DNA of 15,614 nt from Alphaproteobacteria bacterium (GTDB lineage Bacteria; Pseudomonadota; Alphaproteobacteria; UBA9219). Position numbers and translations under genes: made by a program. The notes beneath the pieces are model-generated. The model worked only from the letters and a program-made list of their open reading frames with translations, was not told the origin of the DNA and did not search any database. This document shows positions 6,664 through 13,659 of this stretch, piece by piece (within the stretch, counting starts at the first letter, position 1; the number at the start of each line of letters is the position of its first letter). Location: contig JAQUUS010000007.1 in the NCBI GenBank assembly GCA_028693775.1, forward strand, positions 1 to 15,614. The letters run 5' to 3'.

Positions 6664-7995
6664 ATGGCCACACCGCAAAAACTGACCTCTTCGCCCTGCA
6701 CCGCCCTGAAAGGCGACCTGACGCCGCCGGGAGACAAAAGCATCTCCCACCGAAGCGTCATGCTGGGCGGCATTGCGGAAGGCACAACGACCGTCACCGG
6801 CCTTCTGGAAGGCGAAGACGTCCTGTGCACAGTGGCGGCGCTGCGCGAAATGGGCGCAAAAATCGCAAAGGACGAAAAAAACGTCTGGCATATCGAAGGC
6901 GTGGGCCCCGCAGGCCTGCAAGAGCCGAAGAACGTCCTCGACGTCGGCAACAGCGGCACCTCGGCGCGGCTGCTGATCGGCCTGTGCGCAGGCAACGCCT
7001 TCACGGCGCGGTTCACAGGAGACGCCTCGCTGCGCAAAAGGCCGATGGGCCGGATCGTCGAACCGCTGTCCCGCATGGGCGCGCGCTTCGAAAGCGAGAA
7101 CGGCAAGCTGCCGCTCAGCGTAACGGGAGCCGCAAACCCGACGCCCATAACCTACGAACTCCCCGTCGCCTCGGCGCAAGTCAAATCCGCAATCCTCCTT
7201 GCCGGTCTCGGCGCGGAAGGCGTCACGCGCGTCATCGAGCCCGTCCCCACGCGCGACCATTCCGAAAACATGCTGCGCAGCTTCGGCGCAACGCTCGCCG
7301 TGACAAAGCGCGAAGACGGCGCCGACATCGTCTCCCTCACCGGCAAGCCGCACCTCAAAGCGCAGCATATCGACGTCCCTGCCGATCCCAGTTCCGCCGC
7401 ATTTCCGCTCGTCGCAGCCCTTTTATGCCCCGGCTCGCGCGTCGTCCTGCGAAACGTAGGCCTCAACCCGCGCCGCGCAGGCCTGATTTCCGTGCTGCGC
7501 GAAATGGGCGGCAGCATCGCAATCGAAAACCGCCGCATGCAAGGCGGCGAGCCCGTCGCCGACCTGACCGTCACGCCGGGCGAGCTATCCGGCATCGACG
7601 TCCCGGCCTCCCACGCCCCGAACATGATCGACGAATACCCCATCCTGTTCGCCGCCGCCGCGTGCGCAAAAGGAACGATGCGCATGCGCGGCCTCAAGGA
7701 ATTGCGCGTCAAGGAAAGCGACCGCCTCGCGCTGATGGCCAAAGGCCTCGCGCAGTGCGGCGTAAATCTCGACATCGAAGGCGACGACATGATCATCCAC
7801 GGAACGGGCAAGCCGCCCAAAGGCGGCGTGTGCGTCGAAACCGCCATGGATCACCGCATTGCCATGAGCTTCCTCGTCCTCGGCATGCAAACGCCGGAGC
7901 CCGTAAGCATCGACGACGGAAGCTTTATCGCCACGAGCTTCCCCGGCTTCACGGCGATGATGAACGGCCTCGGCGCGAAAATCCAGAACGGCTGA
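6664..7995 (+). CDS. aroA: 3-phosphoshikimate 1-carboxyvinyltransferase (EPSP synthase), class II
   Basis: AroA joins phosphoenolpyruvate to shikimate-3-phosphate, the sixth step of the shikimate pathway to aromatic amino acids. The 443-residue protein is collinear with the Agrobacterium CP4 class II enzyme. Motifs: PPGDKSISHRS (21-31), GNSGTSARLL (95-104), GDASLRKRPMGR (119-130), SAQVK (170-174), RDHSE (197-201), DPSSAAFPLVAALL (241-254), the catalytic Asp324 in MIDEYPILF, and Glu351 in LRVKESDR. Gly98 occupies the position that is Ala100 in CP4, the residue linked to its glyphosate tolerance; Gly is the ordinary residue. ATG 6664 gives a family-length N-terminus; AAAAGGA lies 12 bases upstream, a rather long spacing. 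The usual partners cmk and rpsA do not follow; mltG does, after 82 bases. Confidence 0.97.
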   Translation: MATPQKLTSSPCTALKGDLTPPGDKSISHRSVMLGGIAEGTTTVTGLLEGEDVLCTVAALREMGAKIAKDEKNVWHIEGVGPAGLQEPKNVLDVGNSGTSARLLIGLCAGNAFTARFTGDASLRKRPMGRIVEPLSRMGARFESENGKLPLSVTGAANPTPITYELPVASAQVKSAILLAGLGAEGVTRVIEPVPTRDHSENMLRSFGATLAVTKREDGADIVSLTGKPHLKAQHIDVPADPSSAAFPLVAALLCPGSRVVLRNVGLNPRRAGLISVLREMGGSIAIENRRMQGGEPVADLTVTPGELSGIDVPASHAPNMIDEYPILFAAAACAKGTMRMRGLKELRVKESDRLALMAKGLAQCGVNLDIEGDDMIIHGTGKPPKGGVCVETAMDHRIAMSFLVLGMQTPEPVSIDDGSFIATSFPGFTAMMNGLGAKIQNG

Positions 7996-8063
7996 GAGCC
8001 CCGCCTCAGACCTTGCAAAAACCGCTGCGAAGGATAGTCTTGCCCCGATCCATCAAGGTCCCA

Positions 8064-8081
8064 ATGCGCGAGTCCCCATGA
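8064..8081 (+). other. possible five-codon minicistron (MRESP) coupled to mltG
   Basis: ATG-CGC-GAG-TCC-CCA-TGA starts 5 bases after an AAGG ribosome binding site (8055-8058). Its TGA overlaps the mltG ATG as ATGA. mltG itself has no binding site at the right distance, so ribosomes finishing this tiny frame could re-initiate at mltG. The pattern may be chance. Confidence 0.25.
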
Positions 8082-9103
8082 CCCTGCCCTTTTCAGAAAT
8101 GCCTTTGCCCACCCCTCCTCCGGAGCGCAAAAGCTCGTGGATTCAATGGGCGGTCCGCACGGCCTACGGGCTGATTCTTCTGGGAACGCTCACAGCGGCG
8201 CTCGGCCTCGGAGCCGTTTTTGCGCCGGGCCCCCTGCCGCAGGAAAAAACGATCCTGATCTCCATGGGCACGCGAACGAGAGACATCGGCAAGCTGCTCA
8301 AGCAGGAAAATGCCATCCATCACCCCCTCCTGCTCCGGCTCGCCGCCGCCATCTCCGGCCCGCTGAAGGCGGGCGAATACCGGCTCCCTGCGCGCGCCAG
8401 CGCCGTGGACATCGCGAAAATCATGCACAAAGGCCTCTGCGTCGTCCGGCAATTCACAGCCGTCGAAGGTCAAACGTCCGCCGAAATCGTGCGCCAGCTA
8501 AAAAACGAACCCACGCTGACCGGCCCCCTCGTCGGCATCCCCGCCGAAGGCTCGCTGATGCCCGACACCTACAACTTCAGCTACGGCGACACCCGCGCCG
8601 GCCTGATCGCGCGCATGCAAAAAGCCATGTCGGCGAAGCTGAACGACCTGTGGACCAATAGAGACGCCGCCCTGCCCCTCCGGTCCCCGAACGAAGCGGT
8701 CACGTTGGCCTCCATCGTCGAAAAAGAAACGGGCAAAGCCTCCGAGCGCCCGCGCATCGCCGGAGTTTTCTACAACCGTCTGCGCGTGAGCATGAGGCTG
8801 CAATCCGACCCGACCGTCATCTATGCGCTCACGAGCGGCCGCACGCCCCTCAACCGCTCCCTGACGCGCGACGACCTGACCGTCTCTTCCCCCATGAACA
8901 CCTACGTCAGCGACGGCATCCCCCCGCAGCCCATCTGCAATCCCGGCCGGGCGGCGCTTGAAGCGGTCATGCACCCCGAACAAAACGCCTATCTCTACTT
9001 CGTCGCGGACGGAACCGGCGGCCACATCTTCGCCGCCGACCTCGGAACCCACAACCGAAACGTCGCCAACTGGCGAAAGATCGAAAGCGCCTCGCGCCCA
9101 TGA
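8078..9103 (+). CDS. mltG: endolytic murein transglycosylase MltG (YceG-like)
   Basis: MltG cuts nascent glycan strands inside the chain at the inner membrane and is thought to set strand length. The 341-residue protein has a cytoplasmic proline-rich head, one membrane segment (about 23-49), a LysM-like region (about 55-120, with GTRTRDIGKLLKQENAI and KAGEYRL), and the YceG catalytic domain. The catalytic Glu is Glu215 in LASIVEKET, aligned with E. coli Glu218. The supporting blocks AGVFYNRLRVSMRLQSDPTV and GIPPQPICNPG are present. The ATG at 8078 gives the expected head before the membrane helix but lacks a clear ribosome binding site; a possible MRESP minicistron overlaps it. The stop overlaps the yggS start as ATGA, so the two are co-translated. 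In other bacteria mltG is often near pabC or tmk, which is not the case here. Confidence 0.95.
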   Translation: MTLPFSEMPLPTPPPERKSSWIQWAVRTAYGLILLGTLTAALGLGAVFAPGPLPQEKTILISMGTRTRDIGKLLKQENAIHHPLLLRLAAAISGPLKAGEYRLPARASAVDIAKIMHKGLCVVRQFTAVEGQTSAEIVRQLKNEPTLTGPLVGIPAEGSLMPDTYNFSYGDTRAGLIARMQKAMSAKLNDLWTNRDAALPLRSPNEAVTLASIVEKETGKASERPRIAGVFYNRLRVSMRLQSDPTVIYALTSGRTPLNRSLTRDDLTVSSPMNTYVSDGIPPQPICNPGRAALEAVMHPEQNAYLYFVADGTGGHIFAADLGTHNRNVANWRKIESASRP

Positions 9104-9738
9104 GCATCGCCGAAAACCTGTCCCGTATCCGCGCGCATCTCGGAAAAGCGACGTTAATCGCCGTCAGCAAAACGCAAAGCGCCGAAGCGGTGCGCGAAGC
9201 GCTCGCCGCAGGCCAGCGCATCTTCGGCGAAAACCGCGTTCAGGAAGCGCAGGCCAAATTCCCGCCCCTGCGCGGCGACTTCCCCGATCTCGAGCTGCAC
9301 CTGATCGGCGCGCTGCAAACCAACAAAGCGGCAGACGCGGTCGCCCTGTTCGACGTCATCCAGACGCTCGACCGCCCCAAACTCGCCGACGCCGTCGCCA
9401 AAGCAATCCAAAAAACCGGAAAACGCCCAAGGTTCTATATCGAAATCAACATCGGCCGCGAGCCCCAAAAAGCGGGCATCGCGCCCGAAGACGCCGAAGA
9501 TTTCCTCGCCTATTGCCGGACCGCCTGCCAACTCGACATCGCAGGCCTCATGTGCATCCCGCCCGAAGAACAAGACCCCGCGCCGTATTTCAAGGAGCTG
9601 CGCGCGCTCGCAACCCGCCTCGGGTTGCCGCACATCAGCATGGGCATGAGCGCCGACTACGAAACGGCCATCGCCTGCGGCGCGACCGAAGTGCGCGTCG
9701 GAACGGCCCTTTTCGGAAAAAGGCCCGCCAAAGCCTAG
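9100..9738 (+). CDS. yggS: YggS-family pyridoxal phosphate homeostasis protein
   Basis: YggS/PLPBP binds pyridoxal 5'-phosphate without known catalysis and buffers the vitamin B6 pool, with effects on amino- and keto-acid balance. The 212-residue length is near normal. Family marks: IAVSKTQ with the cofactor lysine Lys24, FGENRVQEA (42-50), HLIGALQTNKA (67-77), the SMGMSADYETAIACGATEVRVG phosphate-binding end and the closing TALFGKR. The start overlaps the mltG stop by four bases (ATGA), indicating coupled translation. At its 3' end the TAG shares a CTAG palindrome with the stop codon of pilR on the opposite strand, so the two genes overlap tail to tail. A role linked to the pilus operon is not implied. 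Confidence 0.94.
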   Translation: MSIAENLSRIRAHLGKATLIAVSKTQSAEAVREALAAGQRIFGENRVQEAQAKFPPLRGDFPDLELHLIGALQTNKAADAVALFDVIQTLDRPKLADAVAKAIQKTGKRPRFYIEINIGREPQKAGIAPEDAEDFLAYCRTACQLDIAGLMCIPPEEQDPAPYFKELRALATRLGLPHISMGMSADYETAIACGATEVRVGTALFGKRPAKA

Positions 9739-10829
9739 AAGTGCGTCCCGCTCTTCGAAAGCTCGCCGACAACGCTGAAAATCGAAAGCATGGTCCACGC
9801 GATAACGCCGCCGACCAAAGCCATGCCCGCGTTACGGATCATGACGGCCTGATTTTTCATGGCGTCGACCTGATCGCGCATCCAGTCGGCCGTAACCGAC
9901 TCGATGACGGCGCCGACGTCGGCGCGTTCCGAAAGAATTTCAAGATCGATGGCGATTTCCGGGGCCGGGAAATTCATCTGGCTGAGGCGCAAAGCCTCGC
10001 CGAGATTGTGCCCGCGCAACACCCTCTGGCGAGCGGCGCAAATCCGTTCGCGGATCCACGGATTGCCCTGCTCTTCAAGAATTTCGAGCGACCGCTTCAA
10101 CGGAACCTGCGACCCCAGAAGCGCCGAAAGACCCATCAAAAATCCGCTGCCCTGAAGGACGCGATACCACGACCAAGGCGGATACATGTCGAATTTTGAT
10201 CGGGACGGCCCCTTCCAGAACGGAAGCGTACTCGAAATGACCATGACGACAAGCAAAAGGAAAGCAATGATCCAAAGCCCCCACGACGCGATGAAATCCG
10301 AGAACGGCACAACGGCGCCCATCGAATCGACGACGTTTTTGGGCGCATTGGCGCGCATGTTGGCGATAAGGTTGACGCTGAAGGTCCAGATAACGAACCC
10401 GACCAAAACGGTAATGAAGGCGGGATACCCGATGGCGTAGCTGACGGCCTCGCGCATTTCGCGTCCGCGCTCGCCCATGAGCTGAATGAAGTTGAGGGTT
10501 CGAGCCAAAGCGCCGGATTCTTCGCCCGCGCGGATCAGATACAGTTCGCCGGTCGGAACCCAGCCTTCCATGGCCTTTGAAAGCGAAATACCCGCGCGGT
10601 CCTTAAGAAACCATTCGCGAAGAGCGATGGCGGCCGGACGGTTCGGATACTTGCCCATTTCCGTAACGTTCTGATAAAGGCGGTCGAGCGAACGCGACAG
10701 CGCTTCGTTGGACCTCAACATACCTTCCAGTTTCCGGTAGATGCGGTATCTGGCCCTACGGTTCCAGCGGAACTGGAATTGCATCCAGCGCGCCTCCAGA
10801 TTTTCAAGTTTTTCGTCAATCTCACTCAT
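9735..10829 (-). CDS. pilR: type IVb pilus inner-membrane platform protein PilR (GspF/PilC family)
   Basis: This is the polytopic platform protein on which the assembly ATPase acts to drive pilin polymerisation. The 364 residues hold two GspF-type helical domains. The first is cytoplasmic (about 30-130, with LIRAGEESGALARTLNFI). Membrane segments lie at about 136-156 and 182-204. The second domain (about 225-325, with LSALLGSQVPLKRSLEILEE) is followed by a last membrane segment near 334-354. Three membrane helices and the duplicated domain match the family. The start overlaps the pilQ stop as ATGA, so motor and platform are co-translated. In R64 the pilin gene pilS follows pilR; here no gene follows on this strand and the stop codon interlocks with that of yggS. 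The symbol is by position and family. Confidence 0.9.
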   Translation of the reverse strand: MSEIDEKLENLEARWMQFQFRWNRRARYRIYRKLEGMLRSNEALSRSLDRLYQNVTEMGKYPNRPAAIALREWFLKDRAGISLSKAMEGWVPTGELYLIRAGEESGALARTLNFIQLMGERGREMREAVSYAIGYPAFITVLVGFVIWTFSVNLIANMRANAPKNVVDSMGAVVPFSDFIASWGLWIIAFLLLVVMVISSTLPFWKGPSRSKFDMYPPWSWYRVLQGSGFLMGLSALLGSQVPLKRSLEILEEQGNPWIRERICAARQRVLRGHNLGEALRLSQMNFPAPEIAIDLEILSERADVGAVIESVTADWMRDQVDAMKNQAVMIRNAGMALVGGVIAWTMLSIFSVVGELSKSGTHF

Positions 10830-12805
10830 TGCATGGGTCCAAGTTTCTGTTCAGCTTCCAAAAGTTCGCGCGGACGGGCAAAAAAGCCCAGCTCGAATTC
10901 AGCATCGTCCGGCGAAACCTCACCGGCCCTGACCTTCTCCAATCCGCGTTGCAGCATGTTAATGCCGTTCAGGCCCGCCGGAGAAAGCCAATAACGCTCG
11001 GCGTCCTCTTCGCGGTTGTCGCCCAACAAGGACATCAGCTTGGAGTCGGTCTCGATGATCTCTGCACAAACGGTACGGCCCTGACGCCCCTTGTAGCACT
11101 GGGGACAGCCTTCCGGATTGGCAAGATAAACATTGCTCAAATCGGGCTCGGTCAGGCATTCCATAATGGGCCTGCCCACATTTTCCTTTTTCCGGCTGGC
11201 CTCCATCACGGCCATGCCCACACGAACGCGGCGCGCAAGATCGCGCATTGTCGGGCCCAATTCTTCGCAAGCTTTCTTGAGGGGAATACGGCAATTAGGG
11301 CAAAGGCTGCGCAAAAGACGTTGGCAAGCCATGCCGCGAACGAGGTTGTAATCGTAAACAATATAAGGCTCGACGCCGATGTCGCGCAAACGCTTCGGAG
11401 TGGCCAGAGCGGAATAAACGTGGCCCGTGGTGTAAACCTGACGGCCTGTGAGCGCGAGGCGGAACGCGAATTTCGCAGTCTGCAAGTCGCGGACTTCGCC
11501 GAGCATGACGATATCCGGATCGAGACGCAGGGCGCAGCGCATGATTTCGACGAACGTCTTCTCGCGCTGCTCGTCCTTGACGGACGCAGAAACGCCGATC
11601 TGGCGGGCGCCAACGACGCCGCCTTCCGGAGGATCTTCGATGAGAAGACAGTTGAGCCGCATCTCGGTTTCGACCATACGGCGGTTGAGCACAACGCGCA
11701 GCGTAGTGGTCTTACCCTGGTTGACCGGCCCCGAGAAGATGCGCAGCCCTCCAGGAGCCGCGCGCAAACTCTGAACGACGCGCAACTGCTCCTGCGAAAA
11801 ACCGAGGGAGTCGACGTCGGCCATAATGAAATTCTCGCCCCACAAATGGGCGGAATCGTAGGAAAGGCGCATATCGAGATAAGCGCCGCCGTTCGAGAGC
11901 GGCACCCACTGGCAGCGAACGCTGATAACGCCTTTGGGAAGAGCGATGACTTCGCGGCCGCGCGCCTCGGAGGTCAACATGGCCGCCTGGGGCTCCTGGA
12001 AATTGGAGGTCGCGCCGGACTGGCCGATGGAATGCGAATAAACAGCCGCCAGAAACTGATCGCCCTCGACCTGCGTCCAGACGTCCTGCCTGCGGAGCGA
12101 ACCGTCGATACGGAACTGAACGACGCAGCGGCCATTGACCGATTCAACGTGAATATCGTTCGCGCCCATCTGAACGGCCTGTTCAAGCGTCGCAACGATG
12201 CGGCGGCGTGCATTGTTTTCGTCGTAATGAGTCGAGCTGCTCAGCCTGTCGGCATAGAGATACGCCTGAATGATGATGTTCGGCGTAACGTAGCGAGGCT
12301 CATCGACCTTGAACCCCTGACGCTTGGCGGCCTGCGCCACGGAGGTAACGAGCGGCGAGCGCCTGTGCGAAGCGCTGACAAGCCAAAGCCCGGTATCGAA
12401 AAGCGCGCAAAGATTGCGAGCCTCATCCGGAATTTTCAAATCGCCGTCAATGGCGGTCAAAACCTTGCCGTTGAACAGAAGCGGAAGGGTGCGTTCGTCC
12501 TCAAGCTTGACCTTTTCGACGTTCGACGAGGAAAATCCCGAAGATCCCGAAGCGTCCTGCTGAGTGGTTGGGCTGTCCTGCGACGAAGAGGATTGGCCTT
12601 GCTGGGAAGAGGGCTGCGAAGCCGCCGGCCTCTCGGCCCCCTGAGCGTCCGGCTTCTGAACGGGCGCCGATGGCCTGTGAGCCGCTGCGGAAGGAGGTCT
12701 CGCTTTTTTGGGAGCAACTGTGCCTGTCCCGCGCCCAGACGCAATGTTACTGAGCTTGCCCAAAGCCTTTAGCTTTTTCTCCAAAAGATCGGCTAAATTC
12801 AACAC
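10826..12805 (-). CDS. pilQ: type IVb pilus assembly ATPase PilQ (GspE/PilB family)
   Basis: PilQ is the cytoplasmic hexameric ATPase that powers pilus extension. The 659-residue protein begins with an amphipathic helix (1-22), then a disordered S/Q/P/A-rich stretch (about 25-95), a GspE N2-like domain, and the RecA-like motor. Motor motifs: Walker A GPVNQGKT (359-366, Lys365), Asp box LLIEDPPEGG (387-396), Walker B DPDIVMLGEVRD (429-440) and a His-box region around TTGHVYSA with His462. Two Cys pairs, CPNC (502-505) and CPQC (567-570), form the expected zinc site. The usual TGSGK core reads VNQGK and the TGH of the His box reads TGR (455), but key residues remain. The start is taken as GTG 12805 with GAGGG 8 bases upstream; TTG 12802 is an alternative. 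An out-of-frame start with a stronger binding site overlaps it (see 12747-12851). Two genes upstream is pilO, and pilR follows by ATGA overlap. Confidence 0.93.
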   Translation of the reverse strand: MLNLADLLEKKLKALGKLSNIASGRGTGTVAPKKARPPSAAAHRPSAPVQKPDAQGAERPAASQPSSQQGQSSSSQDSPTTQQDASGSSGFSSSNVEKVKLEDERTLPLLFNGKVLTAIDGDLKIPDEARNLCALFDTGLWLVSASHRRSPLVTSVAQAAKRQGFKVDEPRYVTPNIIIQAYLYADRLSSSTHYDENNARRRIVATLEQAVQMGANDIHVESVNGRCVVQFRIDGSLRRQDVWTQVEGDQFLAAVYSHSIGQSGATSNFQEPQAAMLTSEARGREVIALPKGVISVRCQWVPLSNGGAYLDMRLSYDSAHLWGENFIMADVDSLGFSQEQLRVVQSLRAAPGGLRIFSGPVNQGKTTTLRVVLNRRMVETEMRLNCLLIEDPPEGGVVGARQIGVSASVKDEQREKTFVEIMRCALRLDPDIVMLGEVRDLQTAKFAFRLALTGRQVYTTGHVYSALATPKRLRDIGVEPYIVYDYNLVRGMACQRLLRSLCPNCRIPLKKACEELGPTMRDLARRVRVGMAVMEASRKKENVGRPIMECLTEPDLSNVYLANPEGCPQCYKGRQGRTVCAEIIETDSKLMSLLGDNREEDAERYWLSPAGLNGINMLQRGLEKVRAGEVSPDDAEFELGFFARPRELLEAEQKLGPMQ

Positions 12806-12851
12806 GCAGGGTACCCTCAGGACAAAAACGGCAGCTCATGGAAATCGGCAA
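12747..12851 (-). other. small reading frame with strong ribosome binding site overlapping the pilQ start
   Basis: AGGAGG (12862-12857) stands 5 bases before a TTG (12851), the strongest binding site in this operon. That TTG, or an in-frame ATG at 12839, opens a 34- or 30-codon frame with a C-R-F-C pair that ends at TAA 12749-12747, 59 bases inside pilQ. It is in a different frame from pilQ. It could be a leader peptide controlling pilQ translation, a relic, or evidence of a frameshift that separates the good start from pilQ. Confidence 0.3.
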
Positions 12852-12891
12852 GAAATCCTCCTCTATTTAATGCCAGATTTTCTTCCTTCTA

Positions 12892-13659
12892 TCAACGCAT
12901 CACGCCCTGAATGATGTCGATGTTTTTCATGCGCAATGTGTACGAAGAATTCTTTCCGCCGACTTCGACCGAAGACGACGTGATCGAACGAACGGTCTCG
13001 CCGTCGGAAACTTTGTCGCCGACCCGAACCGCCCGCCGCTCATTCCCCGCAAGCCTGAGGTAAGCCGTATATCTGCCGCCGCTGCCGATGATGCGTTCGA
13101 CTTCCGGACGAGCCGCGCTGACATGCGCAGAGCGAGCCGCGGTCGACTTGGATGCAGAGTCACCGGAAGACGCCCGCATGCGGCGAGGCAAAGACAGAGC
13201 GCTTGCAGGAATAGCATCAGCCAACCCTGCCGGAACGTTAGCCACGCTGGCCGAACGACTGACGCCACGCAATTTTTCGAGTTCGTTCAGGCGTTTCTGA
13301 ACGTCGATCATCGCTTCGATACGAGAGATGGTCTGGCGAACCTGATTCAGCTCCGCAAGAGACGTTTCCGAGGAAGCGGAATCAAGCTTCTTCATCTGCC
13401 CCTTGGCCGTTTCGATGACCTTATCCTCGGCCTTCAAAACGCTTTTTTCGATGCTTTCGGTCTTGGCTGCAGGCAAAACAGGCTTGGCCGGATCGGAAGG
13501 AGCCGGGGCCGCCATGGCCGACGAGACAAGGGAAGGCGCCGCCGGAGCTTCTTGAGAAAAAGCCGGGGAGCTCAAGCAGGAGCCTATGACGAGCAAAAAG
13601 GCCGCACCGAGCCCTTTAAGAGAGCGACGCGGAATGGAAAATTTATTTGCGGTTCTCAT
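12892..13659 (-). CDS. pilP: type IVb pilus biogenesis protein PilP, periplasmic
   Basis: PilP is a periplasmic or inner-membrane-tethered connector between secretin and inner-membrane complex. The 255-residue product starts with a positively charged region and a hydrophobic stretch (about 15-33). Signal peptidase could cut after AFS at residue 35; a lipobox-like IGSC at 25-28 makes lipidation of Cys28 an alternative. A proline/alanine linker and a coiled-coil-prone segment (about 65-132) follow. The C-terminal domain (about 184-255) has GGRYTAYLRLAGNERRAVR and VGDKVSDGETVRSI, typical of the PilP/GspC homology-region fold. The ATG at 13659 has AGAAGGGG upstream and lies 17 bases inside the end of pilO. 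An 86-base gap with its own binding sites separates it from pilQ. Assignment rests on order and the C-terminal domain. Confidence 0.85.
   Translation of the reverse strand: MRTANKFSIPRRSLKGLGAAFLLVIGSCLSSPAFSQEAPAAPSLVSSAMAAPAPSDPAKPVLPAAKTESIEKSVLKAEDKVIETAKGQMKKLDSASSETSLAELNQVRQTISRIEAMIDVQKRLNELEKLRGVSRSASVANVPAGLADAIPASALSLPRRMRASSGDSASKSTAARSAHVSAARPEVERIIGSGGRYTAYLRLAGNERRAVRVGDKVSDGETVRSITSSSVEVGGKNSSYTLRMKNIDIIQGVMR

Noticed and set aside
6500..6673. Longer GrpE start at 6673
   Set aside because: It would run through the heat-shock promoter and encode a non-GrpE N-terminus. ATG 6499 has a binding site and normal family length.
6825..8081. 418-codon frame overlapping aroA
   Set aside because: An Arg/Pro-rich shadow in the +1 frame of aroA; only its last five codons (MRESP) have a binding site worth noting.
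10829..12772. 647-codon open frame antisense to pilQ
   Set aside because: Same cause: the sense strand encodes all PilQ motifs and the antisense product shows no recognisable domain and no start signals.
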